NCBI GenBank assembly: GCA_016716185.1
Contig: JADJWV010000002.1
Coordinates: 1,836,501 to 1,900,500, forward strand
Direction: 5' to 3'
DNA: 64,000 bases
Origin: Saprospiraceae bacterium
Lineage (GTDB): Bacteria; Bacteroidota; Bacteroidia; Chitinophagales; Saprospiraceae
Under the pieces are notes generated by a model, which saw only the letters and a program-made list of their open reading frames with translations, was not told where the DNA came from and ran no database searches. Positions 36,175-42,945 of the stretch are shown here, piece after piece. Numbering within the stretch: position 1 is the first letter of the stretch; every line of letters begins with the position of its first letter. Position numbers and translations under genes: made by a program.

Positions 36175-36204
36175 TTGCATACCCTTTTGGTTTGGCTATC
36201 TTTG
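36175..36204 (+). promoter_or_regulatory. well-spaced Bacteroidota promoter for the lepB operon
   Basis: TTG at 36175-36177 is followed after exactly 19 bases by TATCTTTG (36197-36204), the best -33/-7 pair found in the window. It lies 25 bases before the GTG start of lepB and fits the Bacteroidota sigma-factor consensus TTTG-N19-TAnnTTTG. Confidence 0.6.
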
Positions 36205-36229
36205 CCAATAACTTACTAAATTCAATTTT

Positions 36230-37798
36230 GTGATTCTACTCATTTTTCTAATTCTTAGTTATATCCTCCTCTCTTTCAGTTTGAAAAGCCTGTTCCGCAA
36301 AGCAGGTGAAGATCCGAACAAGGCCCTCATACCCGGTGTTCAATTTGGAGTTTGGTGCAAGATCATTGGGAGAAATCCTTCCCATGCATGGTGGCTGCTC
36401 TTTCCCATCGTAAACATTTTTATTATGGCAGCCATGTGTATTGATCTGGTCAAGTCCTTTGGAAAAATGAGCTTTTGGGATTCGGTCCTCGCAGTGGTCT
36501 ACCCTCCCCTGGCCTTTTGGCTCATTGGTAACAACGATAAGATAAATTTCATCGAACCTGCATATTTAAAAGAAAGAGAATTTTTGCAACAGCTGCACCT
36601 GGCTCAAAAAAAGAAGGACCATGTGCTGGAAAACAAACTCAGAACAACCAACAAATACGCAAGAGGTACTCTCAGAGAATGGACGGAATCCATCATTTTC
36701 GCCGTTTTTGCTGCATCCTTTATCAGAATGTTTCTGATTGAGGCATATGTCATTCCAACGCCCTCCATGGAAGGCACCTTAAAAGTTGGTGATTTTCTGT
36801 TTGTAAGTAAAGCGCATTACGGTATCCGCACACCGATGACCATTATGATGCTCCCTCTCTTGCATAATCGCATTCCAAAAATTGATAGAGAATCATATTT
36901 ATCTAAACCCAGTCTCAACTATTATCGCTTGCCGGCAATTACTACAGTCAAAAGAAATGATCCGTTTGTATTCAATTGGCCAGTTGGCGATAGTGTTTAC
37001 GTAACACCAACGCGCAGCTGGACTCATTTCCAAACACTGACACAAGCTGAAGCTGCAAAAGAATGCAAGGGACTTGATCTCATCGTTAGACCTCTGGATA
37101 AAAAAGATCATTACATCAAGAGATGCGTTGGGGTCGCGGGTGACACCATCCAAATCAAAGACCGCATCCTTTATGTAAACGGAAATGAAGCATCACACCC
37201 TGCTCATCTTCAATACCTGTACCAGGTGACTTCGACACAAACCCCAATCAATCGCAAAAAACTGGATTCCTGGGGAATCAATGTTTTCGATGAATATTCG
37301 AAATCGGGTTACTATTTTCTCGATGATGAACAAGTTGGGAAAGTCAAATCGATGGGAGCCGATGTAAACGTGAGTGCATTCAACAACCAGGATACTAAAG
37401 TATTTCCGCACGACCCGGATCATTTTTCAAATTGGTCATTCGACAATTACGGGCCCATATGGATACCTGCTCAAGGTGCTTCTGTAGAATTATCGCGAAA
37501 GAATATTGCCTTGTACGCACGGATCATTTCTGTTTATGAAAACAATACATTGGAAGTGAAAGATGGACGGATTTATATAAATGGTCAGGAAGCCACCAGC
37601 TATACATTTAAACAGGATTATTACTGGGCCATGGGAGACAACCGCCACAATTCTGAAGATTCAAGGGCCTGGGGATTTGTTCCGTTTGATCATGTTGTCG
37701 GAAAACCACTTTTTATATGGTTCAGTTTAAAAAACGGAAGCTTCAGCAATGGGATCCAATGGAAGCGGTTATTTACTTCTACAAATAAAATGGATTGA
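36230..37798 (+). CDS. lepB: signal peptidase I with N-terminal DUF5684-like region
   Basis: A 522-residue inner-membrane protease that removes Sec signal peptides. The first 100 residues hold three hydrophobic helices of the DUF5684 type (NPSHAWWLLFPIVNIFI), then an anchor helix (about 155-172). The catalytic serine is in PTPSMEGTL (Ser179) and the general base lysine in YIKRCVGVAGD (Lys297); the box GDNRHNSEDSR is near residue 474. About 100-150 residues are inserted between catalytic lysine and the last box, making it longer than the usual 300-370, as is common in Bacteroidota. Start is GTG at 36230. It heads an apparent four-gene operon ending at 41062. Confidence 0.9.
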   Translation: MILLIFLILSYILLSFSLKSLFRKAGEDPNKALIPGVQFGVWCKIIGRNPSHAWWLLFPIVNIFIMAAMCIDLVKSFGKMSFWDSVLAVVYPPLAFWLIGNNDKINFIEPAYLKEREFLQQLHLAQKKKDHVLENKLRTTNKYARGTLREWTESIIFAVFAASFIRMFLIEAYVIPTPSMEGTLKVGDFLFVSKAHYGIRTPMTIMMLPLLHNRIPKIDRESYLSKPSLNYYRLPAITTVKRNDPFVFNWPVGDSVYVTPTRSWTHFQTLTQAEAAKECKGLDLIVRPLDKKDHYIKRCVGVAGDTIQIKDRILYVNGNEASHPAHLQYLYQVTSTQTPINRKKLDSWGINVFDEYSKSGYYFLDDEQVGKVKSMGADVNVSAFNNQDTKVFPHDPDHFSNWSFDNYGPIWIPAQGASVELSRKNIALYARIISVYENNTLEVKDGRIYINGQEATSYTFKQDYYWAMGDNRHNSEDSRAWGFVPFDHVVGKPLFIWFSLKNGSFSNGIQWKRLFTSTNKMD

Positions 37799-38676
37799 TG
37801 AAATGTAGCCTGCATAGCATATACTTTTTACTGTTTGGCTATGCAGCGAATGCGCAGTTGCCCGTTTCTCAACTGTTTTATGTCCGGGTTCATTCCATTC
37901 AGGATTCTGCCTGCCAAATAAAACAAATGGCTTATTTAAGTGCTTTTAATGAATCTGCTTACAACAATCAACCCTTTCTCATTTCTGATTCTGTTTTGTT
38001 AGCAACGATTGAATCCAAATCAGAAAACCAAACTGATATTTATCGTTTTAATATTCAGAATCGAAGCTTCGAAAAATTAACCCACACCGCTGACAGGGAA
38101 TATTCCCCGCGAATTGATCCTGCCAATGATCAAACCTTAAGTTACATTCGCGTTCCTGCTACAGACAGTTCCAGGCAAAATCTCGTTGTTAAAGAGCTAA
38201 CAAATCGCGCAAAAACAAAGATCTTGTTCGAGGAATTAAATAATTTGGGTTACTATAGATTATATCAAGGTCAAACTTACGTTCTCTTCCTGGTGGGCTC
38301 AGGTCATAAACTCGCTATCTGCAACGCAGAAACAAAATCAATAAGAGTCTTTGCATCGTCCATTGGCAGATGCTTTGAGGTATTGCGGAATGGTAATATT
38401 ATTTTTACCGATAAATCTGATCCTGAAATTTGGTCATTGAAAGAATACGATCCGCGTACTCAAACAATGAAAACTTTGCTCAAACTTCCTCCGGAAACCG
38501 AAGACTTTGCACTCGATCAAAATGAACAGATTTACTGTACAAAAGGATCAGAAATATTAAAATGGAACGGTCAAGATCAATGGAAACCCATTCTTCAACT
38601 GGCTTCTTATGGAATGCGAAATATACAAAGATTGAGCATCCATAAAAATTCAATGGCCTTTGTAAATCTTCCATAA
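37798..38676 (+). CDS. TolB-like beta-propeller periplasmic protein
   Basis: A 292-residue exported protein with a signal peptide (about 1-20, ending NAQ). The rest looks like a WD40/PD40-type propeller: repeats such as TDIYRFNIQNRSFEKLT, then SPRIDPANDQTLSYIRV and ENGEIWSLKEYDPRTQT-like blades (here DPEIWSLKEYDPRTQ). TolB-like propellers often bind partners at the outer membrane, but this one lacks the TolB N-terminal domain. The ATG at 37798 overlaps the lepB stop (ATGA); the metal-receptor gene begins three bases after its stop. Function not known. Confidence 0.7.
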   Translation: MKCSLHSIYFLLFGYAANAQLPVSQLFYVRVHSIQDSACQIKQMAYLSAFNESAYNNQPFLISDSVLLATIESKSENQTDIYRFNIQNRSFEKLTHTADREYSPRIDPANDQTLSYIRVPATDSSRQNLVVKELTNRAKTKILFEELNNLGYYRLYQGQTYVLFLVGSGHKLAICNAETKSIRVFASSIGRCFEVLRNGNIIFTDKSDPEIWSLKEYDPRTQTMKTLLKLPPETEDFALDQNEQIYCTKGSEILKWNGQDQWKPILQLASYGMRNIQRLSIHKNSMAFVNLP

Positions 38677-38679
38677 TTT

Positions 38680-39471
38680 ATGTTGCTCGAACAGGGAAAA
38701 ATTCCTGAAAATCTGGCCCTCCCTCCAGCCCCCAAAATAATTTCCCTGGTACCCTCCCTGAGTTGGTATGTTCAGGACCTTCAACCCGGGTTAAATTTAA
38801 TTGGAATCACAAAATTTTGCATCCCTCAACCGGACAAAGCTATTCCCCAACATCTGGTTGGTGGAACAAAAACTCCCACACTCAAAAAAATCCTGGAGCT
38901 AAAACCCGACCTCATTTTAGCCAATAAGGAAGAAAATACCGAAAAAGACATCTTAGCGCTTTCAAAACATCATTTTGTTTACTTATCAAACGTTGAATCC
39001 TTAAATGATATGTATCAAATGATGCGGGATATTGGAATGCTTTGTAACCGCAGACAGGAAGCTCAATTTTGGATTGATCAAATTGAAATGAAACAACGCG
39101 AATTCCTGAAGGACGAACAAATAAACAGACAGATACCGGTGAGCTACCTGATCTGGCGAAAGCCCTGGATGGTCGCAGCAAAACAAACCTTTATCCATCA
39201 TATCCTGGAGCTCTCCGGAATGTTCAATGTTTTCGGACATCTTAGCAGATACCCGGTTGTTGAAATGGAAGATATAAGAAGTGCACAACCAGATTATCTG
39301 TTGCTGTCCAGTGAGCCCTATCCGTTTAAAACGAGGCATTTTCAGGAATTTTCCCCGTGTAAATGTCTGATCGTAGATGGAAGGATGTTTTCATGGTATG
39401 GAAGCTATATGGAAAAGAGTTTTTCGTACCTTAAGGCCTTGAAATTGAAAATGCGTTCAATCTATGAGTAA
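38680..39471 (+). CDS. BtuF-like helical-backbone metal receptor protein
   Basis: A 263-residue protein of the class III periplasmic binding family (BtuF/FhuD/TroA-like). Typical parts are the opening PAPKIISLVPSLSWYVQDL, NLIGITKFCIPQPDK and LKPDLILANKEENT, and a long backbone helix in the middle (about 100-130). No signal peptide is evident, unlike transport receptors, so it may act in the cytoplasm or the start may be incomplete. No permease or ATPase is adjacent. It belongs to the lepB operon and overlaps the subtilisin gene by eight bases. Many Bacteroidota carry such an orphan protein annotated as ABC transporter substrate-binding protein. Confidence 0.75.
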   Translation: MLLEQGKIPENLALPPAPKIISLVPSLSWYVQDLQPGLNLIGITKFCIPQPDKAIPQHLVGGTKTPTLKKILELKPDLILANKEENTEKDILALSKHHFVYLSNVESLNDMYQMMRDIGMLCNRRQEAQFWIDQIEMKQREFLKDEQINRQIPVSYLIWRKPWMVAAKQTFIHHILELSGMFNVFGHLSRYPVVEMEDIRSAQPDYLLLSSEPYPFKTRHFQEFSPCKCLIVDGRMFSWYGSYMEKSFSYLKALKLKMRSIYE

Positions 39472-41062
39472 TATTACCCGAAGGACTCTCGCTTTTTTAC
39501 TCGTTTGTTTTTCCTTTAATCAATTTGCCTTTTGTCAGCTTGGCTACACGGTCCAATTGAAAACAGGTGTTCATACGACAATTAAAACTATTCTTGAAAG
39601 TAATGATGGCCCTGTTTCTCATTATGAAGCATTGCGACCGGATAGTTTGTTGCTGAATTTGTATTTCGCAGAGTTGTTTACCGAATCTTATATCAGACAA
39701 TGGTTAGATAACCAATCGTTTATTCAATCGTACCAGCCCATTGTTCCTTTACGCGCCAGAGGCTGCCCACCAAACGACAGTGCCTATTTCGCACAGTACA
39801 GCATGGACCTGATGCGATTCGATGAAGTCTGGTGCTTCAAAAATTTGGGACTCAATCCTTTGGGCGATACGCTGGTGATCGGGGTTATTGATTTTGGTTT
39901 CGACTTTAAATTGCCTGACCTTATTGAGAACATATTTGTTAATTACAAAGAGATCCCTGGAAACCAGATTGACGAAGATCAGAATGGCTACAGGGATGAT
40001 TATTATGGATTAAGCGCACGGGCCTTTCCCGAAGGCGACAATCACCCTGTCGAATCTCACGGCACCCAGGTGATTTCAGTCGTTGGTGCAAAGGGAAATA
40101 ACAAAAAGGGCATCACCGGTACGAATCAAAACATTAAGATCCTGCTTTGTTCTGCTGTAACATCTGATCAATTGCTAAAATGCTATTATTATTTTATCCG
40201 CATGAAGCGGGAATATGTCAGCTCAGGTGGCCAAAAAGGAGCTTACATTGTTGGGACCAATTTATCGGCTGGGTTCAATGGTCAATTTCCAGCGGATCTG
40301 CCTTTAATTTGCCAGGTTTATGACAGCCTGGGCAAAACCGGAATCCTCAATGTCGTGGCCACCATCAATGAAAATGAGGACATTGGCATCGTAGGCGACA
40401 TTCCCGGCCTATGCCCGAGCGAATATTTAATAAACGTCACCAACACCAACCGGTTTGATCAGAAAGTCTTTGAATCGGGGTATAATGTTACACATGTAGA
40501 CCTTGGAGCATGCGGAGAAGAAATTCTGATGAACAATCTTGGAGGTGTACTCACTGAAGAGTCGGGAACCTCGTTTTCCAGCCCTCATGTGGCCGGTACC
40601 GTTTCTCTGTTGTACCAGTTTTGCCCGAAATTAAGTCAGTTGCATGCCAGCCAACCGGAGTTAGCTGCACAAGTGCTAAGATCCATTATCCTGACCAGCG
40701 GCGATGACCTCGATGGACTCAAGGGAATTACCAGTACCGGAAAAAGGCTAAATGCCTTAAAAGCACTGGAAAAATTGAATAACTATTGTAAACTGGACAG
40801 CTTATTGAAACCAAAAATTGGGTTCAAATCAACATTTGGGAGCGGAATGTACGTCCTGAATTTCTCCCCAGATGCTTTTGGAAATTATAAATTGTACATT
40901 TTCAATGCATTAGGTCAAAATCTGTATTGTAAGAATTTAAAATACAGCCCGGACTCGCCGTCAAGCTTTGAATTTGACTTCAGCGACTGGGCCTCTGGCA
41001 TTTATTATCTGTTAATAGAAGGTGAAGGAACAGAATACTCAGAGAGTTTCCTTAAAATTTAG
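39464..41062 (+). CDS. subtilisin-family (S8) serine protease, T9SS cargo
   Basis: A 532-residue secreted protease with a signal peptide (about 1-24). The catalytic triad is visible: Asp143 (GVIDFGFDF), His199 (ESHGTQV) and Ser370 (GTSFSSPHVAG). The C-terminal 90 residues (YVLNFSPDAFGNYKLYIF, then WASGIYYLLIEG and a SFLKI end) fit a T9SS type A sorting domain. It should be released or anchored on the surface and degrade extracellular protein. Last gene of the lepB operon; an AT-rich gap with the tRNA promoter follows. Confidence 0.9.
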   Translation: MSNITRRTLAFLLVCFSFNQFAFCQLGYTVQLKTGVHTTIKTILESNDGPVSHYEALRPDSLLLNLYFAELFTESYIRQWLDNQSFIQSYQPIVPLRARGCPPNDSAYFAQYSMDLMRFDEVWCFKNLGLNPLGDTLVIGVIDFGFDFKLPDLIENIFVNYKEIPGNQIDEDQNGYRDDYYGLSARAFPEGDNHPVESHGTQVISVVGAKGNNKKGITGTNQNIKILLCSAVTSDQLLKCYYYFIRMKREYVSSGGQKGAYIVGTNLSAGFNGQFPADLPLICQVYDSLGKTGILNVVATINENEDIGIVGDIPGLCPSEYLINVTNTNRFDQKVFESGYNVTHVDLGACGEEILMNNLGGVLTEESGTSFSSPHVAGTVSLLYQFCPKLSQLHASQPELAAQVLRSIILTSGDDLDGLKGITSTGKRLNALKALEKLNNYCKLDSLLKPKIGFKSTFGSGMYVLNFSPDAFGNYKLYIFNALGQNLYCKNLKYSPDSPSSFEFDFSDWASGIYYLLIEGEGTEYSESFLKI

Positions 41063-41086
41063 CTCTATATTTTGTATTTATTTTTA

Positions 41087-41094
41087 TAATTTTG
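41087..41094 (+). promoter_or_regulatory. Bacteroidota-type -7 box for tRNA-Arg / rpmB region
   Basis: TAATTTTG matches TAnnTTTG exactly and lies 17 bases before the mature tRNA start at 41112. It may also drive the ribosomal protein genes downstream. Confidence 0.45.
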
Positions 41095-41111
41095 CGCTCT
41101 ATTTTGAATAG

Positions 41112-41188
41112 GGCTCCGTAGCTCAACTGAATAGAGCACCTGACTACGGATCAGGAGGTTTAAGGTTTGAATCCTTACGGAGTCACCA
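41112..41188 (+). tRNA. tRNA-Arg (anticodon ACG)
   Basis: A full cloverleaf can be folded. The acceptor stem GGCTCCG pairs with CGGAGTC (one G-U), the D-arm is GCTC/GAGC, and the anticodon stem CCTGA/TCAGG encloses the loop CTACGGA with anticodon ACG at 41146-41148. The T-arm TAAGG/CCTTA has TTTGAAT as loop, and the 3' CCA is encoded (41186-41188). The A34 would be changed to inosine by TadA, reading CGU, CGC and CGA. It is followed 27 bases later by rpmB. Confidence 0.95.
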
Positions 41189-41215
41189 TTGATTAACAAG
41201 TTTTAAGATAAACGT

Positions 41216-41443
41216 ATGTCTAAAGTATGTGAATTAACCGGTGTGAGGCCACAGTATGGAAATAACGTCTCACATTCCAACCGCAAAACAAGGAGAAGAT
41301 TTAACCCAAATCTTCAGAAAAAGTCATTTTATGTACCGGAAACCGGTGAGTGGATCCAACTCAAAATAACGGCTAAAGCACTCCGGACGGTAGATAAATT
41401 AGGATTATACGCATATATCAAAAAATTGGCTAAAAAAGCTTAA
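41216..41443 (+). CDS. rpmB: 50S ribosomal protein L28
   Basis: A 75-residue basic protein of the large ribosomal subunit. The opening SKVCELTGVRPQYGNNVSHS and the N-K-T-R-R-R-F block are typical of L28. Size is normal for Bacteroidota. It is the first of three small genes (rpmB, rpmG, DUF4295) in the order conserved across the phylum, with rpmG starting ten bases later. Confidence 0.97.
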   Translation: MSKVCELTGVRPQYGNNVSHSNRKTRRRFNPNLQKKSFYVPETGEWIQLKITAKALRTVDKLGLYAYIKKLAKKA

Positions 41444-41453
41444 GGATAGAATT

Positions 41454-41642
41454 ATGGCAAAGAAGGCAAAAGGTAACAGGCAACAAATCATTCTCGAATG
41501 TACTGAGCACAAAAACAGTGGTCTTCCAGGTACTTCGCGATACATCAGCGAGAAAAACAAAAAAAATACTCCTGACAGGATTGAGTTAAAAAAATACAAT
41601 CCGATCTTAAAGAAATATACGGTTCACAAAGAAATTAAGTAA
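41454..41642 (+). CDS. rpmG: 50S ribosomal protein L33
   Basis: A 62-residue ribosomal protein. The core QQIILECTEHKNSGLPGTSR and YISEKNKKNTPDRIELKKY match L33. Only one cysteine remains, so it is the zinc-free (C-) form. Located between rpmB and the DUF4295 gene, two bases before the latter. Confidence 0.97.
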   Translation: MAKKAKGNRQQIILECTEHKNSGLPGTSRYISEKNKKNTPDRIELKKYNPILKKYTVHKEIK

Positions 41643-41644
41643 TC

Positions 41645-41821
41645 ATGGCTAAAGTATCAAAAAACGCCCGTGTTGCCCAAAGGGCAGCGAACGCAGGTTC
41701 CGGAAGGGATCATGTAAAAGTGATCAAATCCATTAAAGACCCGGTCACCGGCAAATACACATATAAAGAAATGATCGTTCACAAAGACAAAGTGAAGGAG
41801 TTCTTCGAACAATCTAAATAA
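41645..41821 (+). CDS. DUF4295 family small basic protein
   Basis: A 58-residue protein (MAKVSKNARVAQRAANAGSG, then HVKVIKSIKDPVTGKYTYKE). DUF4295 is a Bacteroidota-specific family almost always encoded right after rpmG, so it is probably a ribosome-associated protein; its role has not been shown. It begins two bases after the rpmG stop. A hairpin with a T-run follows before ftsY. Confidence 0.9.
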   Translation: MAKVSKNARVAQRAANAGSGRDHVKVIKSIKDPVTGKYTYKEMIVHKDKVKEFFEQSK

Positions 41822-41849
41822 TTAAAAAGATCTATTTTACATCTTGAAG

Positions 41850-41881
41850 AGAAGCTTTCATACAAGAGGGCTTCTTTTTTT
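41850..41881 (+). terminator. putative rho-independent terminator after the DUF4295 gene
   Basis: Arms AGAAGC (41850-41855) and GCTTCT (41870-41875) with a 14-base loop are followed by a run of T to 41881. The long loop makes it moderate at best; it lies just before ftsY. Confidence 0.5.
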
Positions 41882-41898
41882 ATTTGCAGTATAACCGA

Positions 41899-42870
41899 AT
41901 GGGATTCTTCGATAAATTTTTCAACAAAGAACGAGAGCAGGATTTGCAAAAGGGCCTCCATAAGACCAAAGAAGGCCTTTTGGGAAAATTAGCCAGGACC
42001 CTGGTTGGCAAGAGTAAAATTGATGCAGAATTTCTGGACGAACTCGAATCGATATTAATTAGTTCAGACGTCGGACTTGAAACCACAATTAAGATCATCG
42101 ATCGACTGGAAGCCCGGGTTGGAAAGGATAAATTCTTTGATTATGGGGAAGTCATTGAAATTCTAAAGGAAGAAATCACCGCACTCCTTACTGAAAATTC
42201 AACGGTAGATCTGGAAGATTTTAATACAGGAAAATCCAGGCCTCATATCATTCTTGTTGTTGGTGTAAACGGTGTTGGAAAGACGACTTCAATCGGCAAA
42301 TTGGCATTCCAATTTACAAAGCTTGGTAAAAAAGTGATGATTGCCGCTGGAGATACGTTCAGGGCTGCGGCTGAAGACCAGCTCAAAATTTGGAGTGAAA
42401 GAGTGTCCTGTCATTTCTTTTCAAAAGGAATGGGCGCTGACCCATCTGCAGTTGCCTATGAAGCATGTCAATATGCACTTCAAAACGAAATCGATATCGC
42501 TATCATCGATACCGCCGGCAGGTTACACACCAAAATTAACCTGATGGCAGAACTTTCAAAAATTAACCGAAGCATTGCCAAATCGATTCCCGGTGCACCT
42601 CACGAAGTTTTACTTGTCCTGGATGCTACCACCGGACAAAACGCAATTGAACAATGCAAACAATTTAGTAAAAGTGCAGAATTAACAGGGCTCATTCTAA
42701 CTAAACTCGATGGAACTGCCAAAGGAGGAGTTGCCCTTGGAATTTCCGATCAGTTTCATATTCCTATCCGGTATATTGGAGTTGGCGAGGGAATAGAACA
42801 GCTTCAAGTTTTCAATAAAAAGGCCTTTGTAGAATCTCTTTTTTCCAAATCTCCTCAACTGTTAAGTTAA
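41899..42870 (+). CDS. ftsY: signal recognition particle receptor FtsY
   Basis: A 323-residue SRP GTPase that docks ribosome-SRP complexes at the inner membrane. The N-domain (about 10-100) precedes the G-domain with GVNGVGKT (122-129), the DTFRAAA motif (about 148), DTAGR (about 200) and TKLDGTAKGG (about 265). The long acidic N-terminal A-domain of E. coli FtsY is absent, as usual in Bacteroidota. The ATG at 41899 gives the standard start MGFFDKFF; a TTG 15 bases upstream lies in the terminator tail. Directly downstream of the rpmB-rpmG-DUF4295 genes, a conserved order. Confidence 0.95.
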   Translation: MGFFDKFFNKEREQDLQKGLHKTKEGLLGKLARTLVGKSKIDAEFLDELESILISSDVGLETTIKIIDRLEARVGKDKFFDYGEVIEILKEEITALLTENSTVDLEDFNTGKSRPHIILVVGVNGVGKTTSIGKLAFQFTKLGKKVMIAAGDTFRAAAEDQLKIWSERVSCHFFSKGMGADPSAVAYEACQYALQNEIDIAIIDTAGRLHTKINLMAELSKINRSIAKSIPGAPHEVLLVLDATTGQNAIEQCKQFSKSAELTGLILTKLDGTAKGGVALGISDQFHIPIRYIGVGEGIEQLQVFNKKAFVESLFSKSPQLLS

Positions 42871-42945
42871 AATTCTGACTCATCTGAGTTAAAGTTTTCA
42901 TCTTGTTTCGTAAATCAGCTAATATTGTTCTAAATATCAGCTACT

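Noticed and set aside
42877..42889. ACTCA/TGAGT hairpin after ftsY
   Set aside because: Only five base pairs and no T-run; too weak to call a terminator.
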